A stretch of DNA of 64,000 nucleotides, from contig CAYOQJ010000057.1 of assembly GCA_964406095.1 (NCBI GenBank), positions 1 through 64,000 of the forward strand, written 5' to 3'. Origin of the DNA: M55B167 sp964406095 (GTDB lineage Bacteria > Verrucomicrobiota > Kiritimatiellia > RFP12 > UBA1067). The position numbers and the translations under genes are program-made. Positions 54,590-63,581 of this stretch are shown in pieces; positions within the stretch are counted from its first letter, which is position 1; each line of letters opens with the position of its first letter. Below the pieces are notes generated by a model, which was not told where the DNA came from, searched no databases, and was given only the letters and a program-made list of their open reading frames with translations.

Positions 54590-55426
54590 ATGTCTGTTAA
54601 AGTTAATCAAGTTGAGATAGAAGATTCGGCTGTACAGATCGAAATTGAGCGGCTTAGGGTTGACTATGAGCGTTATGTGCGGGAAAATGGCGGTGAGCCT
54701 GATGCACAGCAACTGCACGAATGGGCAGTTGAGAATCTGATCGAGAAGGAGTTGTTAACCCAGGAGGCACTGCGTTCGCAGGCTGAACCGAATGCTGCAC
54801 AGGTGGCATCTTATCTGAAAGACAACGCCGATTCGTTTGATGCAGAGCTTTCCGATGAAGAAAAGCGTGAGTTGTGTGTTCGCGATATCAAAATCCGCGC
54901 ACTTGTAAAGTCGGTTCGCAAGGGGGTTGAACCGCCCTCGGAGGAGGATTTGCTCAGGGAGTATCACGAGCATATAGAGCGTTTCACTGTTCCGGAATCA
55001 CTGCGGGTTTCGCACATCAGCCGTCTGCCGCGCGCCGCAGAGAGTAGGTCGCAGGCTTATCTGGAGCTGCTGGATATTCGCCAGAAGATTGAAAATTTTG
55101 AGCTTACCTGGATGGAAGCATTGTCCCGGTCGGATACCTACGCCGAAGACATGGGTGTTTTTGATACTGTCATCCGGGGTCTGTTTCCAAGTGAGGTGGA
55201 GGAGCAGCTGTTTGCTCTGAATCGCGGTCAGGTGAGTGATGTCATCGAACTTGAGCATACCAATTCATTGCATATTTTCAGAATACTGGTGAAAAGGGAT
55301 GCGGAGGTGATACCGTTTGAGGATGTGCGTGAAGATATCCATTCGATGCTCTTTAACGATGCCGCTGAAAATGCGCTCAATGACCTGGTAGACCAACTGA
55401 AACAGAGTGCCGATATCAAACGATGA
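54590..55426 (+). CDS. Parvulin-type peptidyl-prolyl isomerase, apparently cytosolic
   Basis: 278 aa. VKVNQVEIEDSAVQIEIERL resembles the SurA/PpiD chaperone-domain entry, and LRVSHISRLP, SDTYAEDMGVFD and LNRGQVSDVIELEHTNSLHIFRIL (about 132-240) follow the parvulin pattern. Unlike SurA, PrsA or PpiD it has neither signal peptide nor membrane segment. The usual GGDLG is replaced by EDMGV. A role in folding of cytosolic proteins, as for NifM-like parvulins, is possible. It sits 43 bp after xseB, with GAGG before the ATG. Confidence 0.75.
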   Translation: MSVKVNQVEIEDSAVQIEIERLRVDYERYVRENGGEPDAQQLHEWAVENLIEKELLTQEALRSQAEPNAAQVASYLKDNADSFDAELSDEEKRELCVRDIKIRALVKSVRKGVEPPSEEDLLREYHEHIERFTVPESLRVSHISRLPRAAESRSQAYLELLDIRQKIENFELTWMEALSRSDTYAEDMGVFDTVIRGLFPSEVEEQLFALNRGQVSDVIELEHTNSLHIFRILVKRDAEVIPFEDVREDIHSMLFNDAAENALNDLVDQLKQSADIKR

Positions 55427-55549
55427 GACGCTCTGTTAAACGCGATATAATTGCGAAATAAGTGTGTACGGCATGAAATATCGGGAAGCGGTGAGAGCGG
55501 TTTGCCCGCCGGATGAAAGCCGTTAATCACAATTGACATGGGGAAACAA

Positions 55550-56785
55550 ATGAAATTTGTTTTTTACACAGGTGCTTTACTGATGCTCATGCTGGCCGCA
55601 CAGTGTCGAGCAGCTGAGTTTTCAGTTACCGATTTCGGTGCGGTAGGTGATGGAAAAACAGATGCGAGTCGGTCTTTTATTAAAACTTTAAAAGCGGCGG
55701 TTGACCATCCGCACGCGATTGTGCGTATTCCGGCGGGCGAATATCTGCTGAATCATTGCGTTCAGGTTGCCTTTCGCGGTGCGGTTGACAACGGTTTGGC
55801 AATCGAGGGTGACGGACAGGGAGTCACCGTGATCCGTTGTGCCAACACCAATGGAGCATTCAGCATTCGTAGCGAGTTGTGCCAGAGCATGGTTTCGATT
55901 CGTGATCTGACTCTGGTGGCTGATCTTGCCGGTGCCGGCACTGCGATTGAGGTGACATCCTCGCTACGGGGGGTGCGCAATTACCGCACCTTGACTGTCG
56001 AGAATGTTGATATGCGCGGTTCCGGTCTGCCTACCCGCAAATATTTCAATCGCGGTCTGAAAGCGTATGCACAGTGGCGTCCGCTTTTTCGTAATGTTAT
56101 TTTCGGCGGGATGCTTGATCCGGAACTCAAAAGCAGATTGCATGAAAACAACGTGCGGGAGATATATTTTGATCCGGAGTATGCTTTTTGTGCAGATTGG
56201 TGTTACGCGCCCTCTTTTCAGCATTGTTACGCCTGGTCCTGTCACACCGGTTATCAATTGGTTTCACACGGTCTCAAACCGGAAGGCCCTGAGGATAGCG
56301 CGTTTTATCGCTGTTTCGCCGTTGAGGTGGTGGTGGGAATCGATATCGATACACCTACCATAGAACCTCAGCTGGTTATCGATTCCTGCCACATAAACAG
56401 TCGGGAGGTTGGCCTGCGCATCAGTAATCGCAAATTCTTTCACATTGTAAACTCGCTTTTTTACACTCTCAACGAGATTGAATATCCCTATGTGGATATC
56501 GATCTGCAAAATTGCTGGGCCGGTTTTGTCCATGGCAATATGTTTCATTCGCCGCACCCTGACAATATGAAAATGCGTCCGCGCTCGCTGCGCACATGTA
56601 TCGCGCTTGACAACCGTAGCAGAAGTATTATGATTTCAGGTAATACATTTAATGGTAAAGGCAAAGCTTTTGCGGTCGCAGACAAGGCCGTTGGTATAAC
56701 CATCAATAACAACATGATTATTAACCGCCACGTTGAAAAACAGGCAGGTCAGAAGAATCGAGGAAAAAATGAGCAGCATGAATAA
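55550..56785 (+). CDS. Secreted right-handed beta-helix (pectate lyase-like) protein
   Basis: 411 aa from ATG 55550 (GGGGA precedes it; ATG 55538 has no such site), signal peptide to about residue 22. FSVTDFGAVGDGKTDASRSF is the pectate-lyase-3/polygalacturonase-like opening, followed by VRIPAGEYLL and repeated strand turns, and a late ISGNTFNGKG. It probably binds or cleaves a polysaccharide; catalytic residues are not recognisable. It differs from the 27745 protein in having only one helix unit. Its end overlaps the next sulfatase by 17 bp. Confidence 0.78.
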   Translation: MKFVFYTGALLMLMLAAQCRAAEFSVTDFGAVGDGKTDASRSFIKTLKAAVDHPHAIVRIPAGEYLLNHCVQVAFRGAVDNGLAIEGDGQGVTVIRCANTNGAFSIRSELCQSMVSIRDLTLVADLAGAGTAIEVTSSLRGVRNYRTLTVENVDMRGSGLPTRKYFNRGLKAYAQWRPLFRNVIFGGMLDPELKSRLHENNVREIYFDPEYAFCADWCYAPSFQHCYAWSCHTGYQLVSHGLKPEGPEDSAFYRCFAVEVVVGIDIDTPTIEPQLVIDSCHINSREVGLRISNRKFFHIVNSLFYTLNEIEYPYVDIDLQNCWAGFVHGNMFHSPHPDNMKMRPRSLRTCIALDNRSRSIMISGNTFNGKGKAFAVADKAVGITINNNMIINRHVEKQAGQKNRGKNEQHE

Positions 56786-58715
56786 AAGTCGTTTCGTGGC
56801 ACTGGCCGCAATTTCAGCTTTGTTTGCCATGACGAGCATGGCTCGCCAGCCGAATCTGGTGATCTTTCTGGTTGATGACATGGGCTGGATGGATTGTGGC
56901 GTATATGGATCAAAGTATTATGAAACTCCCAATATCGACAGGCTGGCTAAGCAGTCGATGCGCTTTACAGACGCTTACGCTGTGCCTCTCTGTTCGCCGA
57001 CGCGTGCGTCGATTCTGACCGGACAATATTCGGCACGTCACCGCATCACCAGTGCCACCGGTCATCGTCCGCCAGCCAAAGAGGGCGTATCGCCATATCC
57101 TTCCAAGGTGCGACCGACGCAAAAACTGATCTATGCCGACAGTAAAAACTATCTGGATTTGAGTTTCACTACACTGCCGGAAATCCTGAAAGCGGCTGGT
57201 TACCGAACCGGACACTTCGGTAAATGGCATCTGGGACTGATGGCCGAGCATCGGCCGGACAGGCACGGCTTTGAAACCACCTGGGGCTGCGCACCCGATC
57301 CCGGCCCACCCAGCTATTTTTCGCCTTACAATGTTTCACCGAACGGAGTGCCGTCGGGTCAGCACCGTGTTGGCAATATCACCGACGGTCCTGAGGGAGA
57401 GCATATTGCCGACCGTTTGACCGATGAGGCGGTTAAATTTATCAAGGCGCATAAAAACGAACCCTTCTATCTGAATCTGTGGCAGTATTCGGTGCATGGT
57501 CCCTGGCAGCATAAAGAGGAATATACCGCTGAATTCGCCCGCAAAAAAGATCCAACTGGACGGCAGGGCAACCCGGTGATGGCATCAATGCTGCGTAGTA
57601 TGGATGAGAGCTTGGGACGCATTCTGCAAACACTCGATGAGCTGAAGCTGACCGATAATACCCTTTTTATTTTTATGTCCGACAATGGCGGTAATACCCA
57701 TAGCTGGAAAGCTGATGATCGCAGAATCGCGAATATAAAAGAAGACCACAAGCTTTACGACACGGTTATGAGCTATCGTAAATGGGCCGGAGACCAGCCA
57801 CCAACCTGCAACGCGCCTTTGCGCGAGGGCAAAGGGCGTATCTATGAAGGCGGGCAACGCGTGCCTCTGATGGTGCGTTGGCCGGGACGTATCAAACCGC
57901 AGACAACCAGTGATGTCGTGGTGGGAGCTATTGATATTTATCCGACGGTGCTTGAAGCCCTTGAACTTGAAAAACCTGCCGAGCATATTGTGGATGGCCT
58001 CTCTTTTCTTGCGGTGCTCGAAGGCAGGGGCACTCTCCAGCGTGAAGCATATTTCACCTGGTTCCCACACCTCATCCCTGCGGTCTCGGTGCGTGCCGGC
58101 GACTGGAAGCTGATTCGACGTTGGGAGTCACATCCTTCATACCCTGAACTTTACGAACTCTACAACCTGAAAGATGATATCGGTGAGAGTGAAAATCTTG
58201 CTGCCGTAATGCCTGAGAAGGTGCAGGAGCTGAATGTTCTGATTGAGAAGTTTATCAAGGATACCGGAGCACTGGCTCCTAAACCCAATCCAGTTTACAA
58301 AGGAGCGGTGCTGGATGCCGGGCTGGTACCTAAGTCATGTACCGCCGAGGTTGTGCCCGGTGCCTATCGCGTGAAAGCCGATGGACAGGGGGAGCCTTTT
58401 ATTGGCAATGCCCAGGTCAGATTCAGCGGAGCGATCAAATTCAATCTGCGGGCGCGCAGCGAACAGGGCGGCAAGATTGTTCTGCGCTGGATAAATATGA
58501 ACGGCGAGGCCGGTTTTACAGATAATCCCTCCGTAACCCTGCAGCTGCCAGCCGGCAACCAGTGGCACGACCTGGAAGCTGAAATTCCGGTCGACGGAGT
58601 TTCGCGTATTATTCGGCTCTATCTGCCCGCCGACAAATCGCCGGTTGAGATCGAATCACTCCGTTTCAGCTCAGAGTCGGGAGAGGTCAAAGCCTGGTCG
58701 TTTAAAGAGTCGTGA
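56769..58715 (+). CDS. Secreted type I sulfatase with C-terminal beta-sandwich
   Basis: 648 aa from ATG 56769; GAGG lies 6 bases upstream and the start overlaps the previous gene. Signal peptide to about residue 25. VDDMGWMD has the metal aspartates, the sequon CSPTR is at 75-79, GKWHLGL and MSDNGGN complete the metal site. The fold follows iduronate-2-sulfatase/arylsulfatase A types. Residues about 530-645 form an extra beta-sandwich that may bind glycan. The stop overlaps the next gene by GTGA, so sulfatase and endonuclease/phosphatase-fold protein are translationally coupled. Confidence 0.9.
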   Translation: MSSMNKSRFVALAAISALFAMTSMARQPNLVIFLVDDMGWMDCGVYGSKYYETPNIDRLAKQSMRFTDAYAVPLCSPTRASILTGQYSARHRITSATGHRPPAKEGVSPYPSKVRPTQKLIYADSKNYLDLSFTTLPEILKAAGYRTGHFGKWHLGLMAEHRPDRHGFETTWGCAPDPGPPSYFSPYNVSPNGVPSGQHRVGNITDGPEGEHIADRLTDEAVKFIKAHKNEPFYLNLWQYSVHGPWQHKEEYTAEFARKKDPTGRQGNPVMASMLRSMDESLGRILQTLDELKLTDNTLFIFMSDNGGNTHSWKADDRRIANIKEDHKLYDTVMSYRKWAGDQPPTCNAPLREGKGRIYEGGQRVPLMVRWPGRIKPQTTSDVVVGAIDIYPTVLEALELEKPAEHIVDGLSFLAVLEGRGTLQREAYFTWFPHLIPAVSVRAGDWKLIRRWESHPSYPELYELYNLKDDIGESENLAAVMPEKVQELNVLIEKFIKDTGALAPKPNPVYKGAVLDAGLVPKSCTAEVVPGAYRVKADGQGEPFIGNAQVRFSGAIKFNLRARSEQGGKIVLRWINMNGEAGFTDNPSVTLQLPAGNQWHDLEAEIPVDGVSRIIRLYLPADKSPVEIESLRFSSESGEVKAWSFKES

Positions 58716-59830
58716 GTATTTTTCAAAACAGATTGCTGCCGCAGGAGAAAGTTGTGCAAGTTTGTCGGAAAGATTTCAACAGGAAAAGCAGCCGGCCTGG
58801 CGAAGGGTTGCGGTTTTTCAGCCTGAGACTGATGCTGCTTTGCGCGGTTTTTCTAACCGTTGCGTTCTCGGCCGGGCAGAGACGCCCGTTGGTTGTGGCC
58901 GCCTGGAATGTCGAAAACCTTTTCGATACGCTTGATGATCCCGACTGCGAGGGAGATGATCCCTACTCTCCCGGCGGATGGGTACATTGGTCAGAGAACA
59001 GATACAACGGCAAAATCGAGCGGCTTGCCGATGTAATCGCCGGTATCAAACCGGATATCCTCTGTCTCTCCGAGGTTGAAAACAAGCGTGTTCTGCTTGA
59101 CCTTACCACTCGGCTGCAAAAAAACCATAATCTTGATATCGGGCATATAGTTCATCGTGACGGCGAGGATTTTCGTGGTATCGATGTGGCAGTTATCGCC
59201 CGGTTTGAGCCGAAAAAGAAATGCTGGTTCAATGCTGTCAGCGGCCAGCGCGATATCCTGGCATGCACCTTTGAAATTGACAGTCGCGAGCTTACGGTTG
59301 TCGCGAATCACTGGAAATCCAAACTGGGCAACAGTGCACGCAGCGATGCGATCAGAGAGCGTCAGGCGCGTTCGGTGAGAGAGTATCTGAAGCGTGAACT
59401 GGCAGTTGATCCAGGGGCGGCCATTTTGGTCGCTGGTGATTTCAACTCCGACTTCAACTCAACTTGCCTTACCGAATCCGCCGGGTTTTTGACCAGCCTG
59501 GAGGAGTTGCGCAAACCATCCAATGCCTCCAAACTCTACAATCTGGCTGCGGAACTCGCTAGTGATGAGAGAGGAACCTATTATTATGTAAGGGCCCGGC
59601 GGTGGAACTCCTTCGATTCTATCAGTGTAACCCGCGGCATGGTTGGGATAGATCTGCTCGCTCCATGGCGGGTACGTGATGGCTCATATACAGTTTACAA
59701 ACCGGAGCAGATAACTTTCAGGGATGTTGGCACCCCATTGCCGTATCGTCGTATACGAAGTAAAAAGTATGGTGACCGTTTTGTTGAGGGCTATTCCGAT
59801 CATTTCGCGGTTTTTGTAGTGCTGGAATAA
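58712..59830 (+). CDS. Endonuclease/exonuclease/phosphatase-fold protein
   Basis: 372 aa from GTG 58712. WNVENLFD, LSEVENKRV, VAGDFNSDFN and YSDHFAVFV are the EEP catalytic motifs, giving DNase I-like or phosphodiesterase chemistry with Mg. Residues about 39-54 look like a signal peptide, but with an unusually long N-region; TTG 58808 or ATG 58832 would give a normal one. Its coupling to a sulfatase suggests secreted phosphatase or nuclease action on environmental polymers. The substrate cannot be read from sequence. Confidence 0.8.
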   Translation: MSIFQNRLLPQEKVVQVCRKDFNRKSSRPGEGLRFFSLRLMLLCAVFLTVAFSAGQRRPLVVAAWNVENLFDTLDDPDCEGDDPYSPGGWVHWSENRYNGKIERLADVIAGIKPDILCLSEVENKRVLLDLTTRLQKNHNLDIGHIVHRDGEDFRGIDVAVIARFEPKKKCWFNAVSGQRDILACTFEIDSRELTVVANHWKSKLGNSARSDAIRERQARSVREYLKRELAVDPGAAILVAGDFNSDFNSTCLTESAGFLTSLEELRKPSNASKLYNLAAELASDERGTYYYVRARRWNSFDSISVTRGMVGIDLLAPWRVRDGSYTVYKPEQITFRDVGTPLPYRRIRSKKYGDRFVEGYSDHFAVFVVLE

Positions 59831-59930
59831 CTGAACTCGCCGATAAAATGCCATCGTGTAAGGCTTCGCGTTAATTCGGTTAGTCAGATGCAATGAATTT
59901 ATAAATTAAGTTGGAAACAGGGAAACGGAT

Positions 59931-61772
59931 TTGAAAAAAGATTTTTTAACAGCCATCATGGACAAACCTCTCGTTTTTGATGGTGCAATGGGTACCATGA
60001 TCTACGCCAAAGGTGTTTTTATCAACACCTGTTACGAGCATCTGTGTGTGAGCAATCCCGAATTGATATTCGAAATTCATTCGCAGTATGTCGATGCTGG
60101 CGCAGATGTTATCGAGACCAACTCTTACGGCGCCAACCGCCTGCAGTTAAAGGGTTACGGTCTGGGTGAGCAGGTGCGCGAGATAAATCTGACGGCTGTC
60201 GATCTGGCCCGCCGGGCAGCCGGCACCGATTGTTTTGTGGCCGGATCGGTTGGCCAGGTCGGAGCCGCTGTCGACCATTTTACAGTGCAACAGCTGGATG
60301 ACCTGCGTGAAATATACCGTGAACAGATCAGGGCTCTGGTTGAAGGCGGTGTGGATCTGATTATGCTGGAAACCTTTCAGAATTCGGCGAATGGCATACT
60401 GGCGGCCGAGGTCGCCGCCGATTTCAATCTTCCTGTTGTGGCCTCATTTGCATTTGGTGCCGACAAATTGACGCCTGCTGCCGAGAGTGTCTCCCTTGTG
60501 TATGCCGAGCTCGAGCGGGTTGACTGTGTAGACATTGCCGGTATCAATTGCGGCGGAGGTGCGGCCACACTGCTTGCCAATTTCGAAGAGGCCCTCAAAT
60601 ACACCCGCAAGCCCTTTGTCGTCATGCCCAATGCCGGTCTGCCGCAGACGGTGCATGGACGTACGATCTACATGTCCAATCCCGAATATTTTACCGAATA
60701 CTGCAAAAACTTCATAAAAATGGGGGCTCGCGGTGTGGGCGGTTGCTGTGGCACGACCCCTGAATATATCGCCACCATGGCGCGAGCGATCAAAGGTTTG
60801 AGCGAGGTTAAACACCACATTCACGTTGCTGCCGTGCAACCTGAAAAGGATGATTGCCCGGTTGAAATTACACCGCTGGCGGGAAAAAGCCGCATGGGTG
60901 CGAAACTGGCCGCAGGCGAGAGTGTCAGCAGCATTGAGATAACACCACCCAGATCAATTGATTTAAGTGTGATGCTGAACAAGGCGCGTCAATGTCGCGA
61001 TGCCGGAGTTGATGTGATCAATATACCCGACGGACCGCGCGCCAGTGCTCGAATATCACCGATGATTGCCGCCATTGAAATTGAACGCCAAGTCGGAATA
61101 GAAACCGTGTTGCACTATTGTTGCCGCGACCGTAATCTGATCGGCATGCAGTCGGATCTTCTTGGTGGAGCAGGGGCCGGTCTGCGCAACTATCTGATTG
61201 TAACTGGAGATCCACCCAAGTTGGGTGATTATCCCGATGCGACCGCAGTATTCGATGTGGATGCCGTCGGCCTTACACAGGTTGTGATGAATCTGAATCG
61301 CGGTCGTGATGTAGGCGGCAACCCGATTGACCCGCCTACCTCGATTCTCTGTGGTATCGGGGCCAATCCCAATGCGATTGACCTGGAGCATGAGATTGAG
61401 CACTATCACAATAAAATTCGGGCGGGAGCCGAGTTTGCCATCACCCAGCCGGTCTTTGACGCGGATGCCTTTCTGCGCTTTGTGGATAGTGTTTCAAAAT
61501 TTGAACGCACGATTCCGGTAATTGCCGGTGTCTGGCCGCTGGTTTCTTATCGCAACGCTGAGTTTATGCGTACGGAGGTGCCTGGGGTTTTTGTGCCCGA
61601 CTGGGTGCTGGAGCGTATGGCACTGGCCGACACAAAAGAGGATGCCCGCAGAATCGGCATTGAAATAGCTTACAAAATCTGTGCGGTTATTGAAGATGCC
61701 GTTGCCGGTTATCAGGTTAGTGCCCCTTTTGGCAATATCGAGCTGGCGTTGCAGGTGCTTGAACTGAATTGA
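59931..61772 (+). CDS. Bifunctional homocysteine S-methyltransferase / methylenetetrahydrofolate reductase
   Basis: 613 aa. The start is probably TTG 59931 behind CAGGGAAACGGA; ATG 59958 would clip the N-terminus. Residues 1-300 are a cobalamin-independent-type homocysteine methyltransferase barrel, with zinc ligands Cys207 (GINCGGG) and Cys272-Cys273 (GGCCGT). Residues about 320-613 are a MetF-type reductase with EITPPRSIDLS and GAEFAITQPVFD. The same fusion is known in B. subtilis YitJ. It supplies methyl-THF and methionine. It lies 2 bp from the stop of the convergent NYN gene. Confidence 0.92.
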   Translation: MKKDFLTAIMDKPLVFDGAMGTMIYAKGVFINTCYEHLCVSNPELIFEIHSQYVDAGADVIETNSYGANRLQLKGYGLGEQVREINLTAVDLARRAAGTDCFVAGSVGQVGAAVDHFTVQQLDDLREIYREQIRALVEGGVDLIMLETFQNSANGILAAEVAADFNLPVVASFAFGADKLTPAAESVSLVYAELERVDCVDIAGINCGGGAATLLANFEEALKYTRKPFVVMPNAGLPQTVHGRTIYMSNPEYFTEYCKNFIKMGARGVGGCCGTTPEYIATMARAIKGLSEVKHHIHVAAVQPEKDDCPVEITPLAGKSRMGAKLAAGESVSSIEITPPRSIDLSVMLNKARQCRDAGVDVINIPDGPRASARISPMIAAIEIERQVGIETVLHYCCRDRNLIGMQSDLLGGAGAGLRNYLIVTGDPPKLGDYPDATAVFDVDAVGLTQVVMNLNRGRDVGGNPIDPPTSILCGIGANPNAIDLEHEIEHYHNKIRAGAEFAITQPVFDADAFLRFVDSVSKFERTIPVIAGVWPLVSYRNAEFMRTEVPGVFVPDWVLERMALADTKEDARRIGIEIAYKICAVIEDAVAGYQVSAPFGNIELALQVLELN

Positions 61773-61774
61773 CC

Positions 61775-63514
61775 TCAGAGGAAAGCACCGAAATCTGCTA
61801 CAGCTATATCTTTCGCGCCAAGACGTCGTGCTTCCCGGCAAAGATCTTTGTCGTTGCTGACCAGCAAAACGGCAGCGTCGGCATCGACACTTTTCAGAAA
61901 GCGAATCTGATCGATCAGCACTTTGTCCGCACGATGTTCTCCTTCGCCGCCTGAGTAAATCACACGGACATTTGGGGAGGGGTTGCTGTCGCTGCGGGTG
62001 GCTCCGTCAAAAAGTGTTATCGCACGCATGGCTGGATTCGGGTGTGTTATCCGCACCACATCAGAAACCAGCTTCTCGCGTTTTTCTCTGTCGGGCACAG
62101 CCTTGCCGCGCGGCGGCATGTAACGTGCCTGAAGTCCGAAGAGCACATTGTGCCCATCCAGCAGCAGAACAGCTAGCATTTTTCCAGCCAGAGCACGACC
62201 CAGCAGGGCCAGTGCATCATGACGTTTTTCCATATCAGGATCAACCGCTACCCCCAGAGCTTCAATTGCGCCGAAGCGCTTGCTCAGCTCTTGATTGAGT
62301 GTTTTCACAGCACTTCGATCCAGTAGCTGTAGTGAGTTAAGTTCCTTCAGCAATGTTTTCAGTCGGGGCAGAAGTTCCTCCGGAACCGAATGAATCTGGT
62401 TGAGCAGAATTCTTTCAAGCGGAGATAGTTCAGATTCAATGTTCAATTGCATCTGTAAATGGTGGATTTCGTCGTTGAGCTGCGCGAGTGCGAGTTTGAG
62501 TTCGGGTGCCTGACGAATGGCATTTTTCAAGGTGTTTTCAACCTTTTGTCTGAGTGATGTAAGATTCTCCAGACGCTCCTCAAGTTTCAGTCGGTTGCCG
62601 CTGTGCCGATCGATCGCCGCCTGTATCTTCAAGGCTGCGCGTGCGCGTTTCGCCACATCTTGAGCATCAACCGGGCCAAGCGCTGTCGCTTCCAGTGATC
62701 GTGCTTCGGCTAGCCAACCGTGAAATTCTCGGGCCAGACGCAGATCGAGGGCCGCCTGCAGACGCTGTTCACGGCGGGTTGTTTCCCGTTGCAGTTCTTT
62801 TTTCACATCCTCCAGTTCTCTGTGGTAGCGGCGCAGTTCACTCTGTTTTGATTTAAGTTTTGCTTCCAGCGATTTGATCTGTTCGGTGGCTTTTGTCAGC
62901 AGAGTTTCGCTGCGGCGTCGTTTGTCGTCAACCCCTTTAAGACGCCGATTCTCCGTCTGCAGGGCTTTGATGCGCTGACCAAGTTTTTCACGCTGTTCCT
63001 CACGACTCTCTCTGGTCGGTGGGGGCGTTGCGCTTTTTTCGGCACCGAGCAATTCGAAGATATCGCTGAAGAGTTCAGTAAGTTCACTCAAAGCAGCTTG
63101 CGGAGCGGGTGTGGCAAAATGCGGAGTGCGTTCAAGCCACTTCTCAGCTTTGTCCCGTAACTCGGTCCGCGGATCCAGCAGTGCCGCCGTCAAAAAAGTT
63201 CCGTCACCCAGCAGTGCCGCCCAGGCCGACGCGGTGGCGGCAATGGTCTCGACAGACAGATGTGTCAGCAGAGTTGCAGAACGGGAATGAGCAGCCAGAA
63301 CGTTTCTTGTTAAACCGGATATTTTTGATGACCCCAGCACAATCTGTTCGAGTCGCTTGCGTAGTAGCTCCGGTTTGCGTGAGCGGAAGCCGCCCGTTTT
63401 GAAAGCCGGTTCTGTGGCCAGTAGTCTGGTTAATTCCTGTTGCGAGATACGTCCAATAATACGGAGCAGCTCATCGCGGCATGGCTGATTTAATTCTTTT
63501 GTGCAGATAGACAT
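61775..63514 (-). CDS. Coiled-coil protein with C-terminal YacP-like NYN nuclease domain
   Basis: 579 aa, no signal peptide. An N-terminal helical region (about 1-150) is not recognised. Residues about 165-375 are long coiled coils. Residues about 445-579 are a NYN (PIN-like) domain: LLLDGHNVLFG, ITLFDGATRSDSN, SGGEGEHRADKVLIDQI and VLLVSNDKDLCREA provide the four acidic positions expected of YacP-type RNases. YacP/Rae1 of Bacillus cleaves mRNA at the ribosome, but those proteins are about 170 aa. The long coiled-coil N-terminus is unusual and could oligomerise or tether it. RNase activity is an inference. Confidence 0.7.
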   Translation of the reverse strand: MSICTKELNQPCRDELLRIIGRISQQELTRLLATEPAFKTGGFRSRKPELLRKRLEQIVLGSSKISGLTRNVLAAHSRSATLLTHLSVETIAATASAWAALLGDGTFLTAALLDPRTELRDKAEKWLERTPHFATPAPQAALSELTELFSDIFELLGAEKSATPPPTRESREEQREKLGQRIKALQTENRRLKGVDDKRRRSETLLTKATEQIKSLEAKLKSKQSELRRYHRELEDVKKELQRETTRREQRLQAALDLRLAREFHGWLAEARSLEATALGPVDAQDVAKRARAALKIQAAIDRHSGNRLKLEERLENLTSLRQKVENTLKNAIRQAPELKLALAQLNDEIHHLQMQLNIESELSPLERILLNQIHSVPEELLPRLKTLLKELNSLQLLDRSAVKTLNQELSKRFGAIEALGVAVDPDMEKRHDALALLGRALAGKMLAVLLLDGHNVLFGLQARYMPPRGKAVPDREKREKLVSDVVRITHPNPAMRAITLFDGATRSDSNPSPNVRVIYSGGEGEHRADKVLIDQIRFLKSVDADAAVLLVSNDKDLCREARRLGAKDIAVADFGAFL

Positions 63515-63561
63515 AATTTAAGTAAGCGTTTATATTTGTTGAGCGAAGGCATACTTGGGGT

Positions 63562-63581
63562 TATCAGTAGCTTTACTGATA
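63562..63581. other. 8-bp hairpin spanning the regulator stop codon
   Basis: TATCAGTA-GCTT-TACTGATA is a perfect 8-bp stem with a 4-base loop, including the TAA stop of the AraC-type gene. There is no T-run on either strand. Confidence 0.35.

Noticed and set aside
59831..59930. SAM or cobalamin riboswitch before the methyltransferase/reductase gene
   Set aside because: Only 100 bases are available and none of the conserved core motifs are seen.
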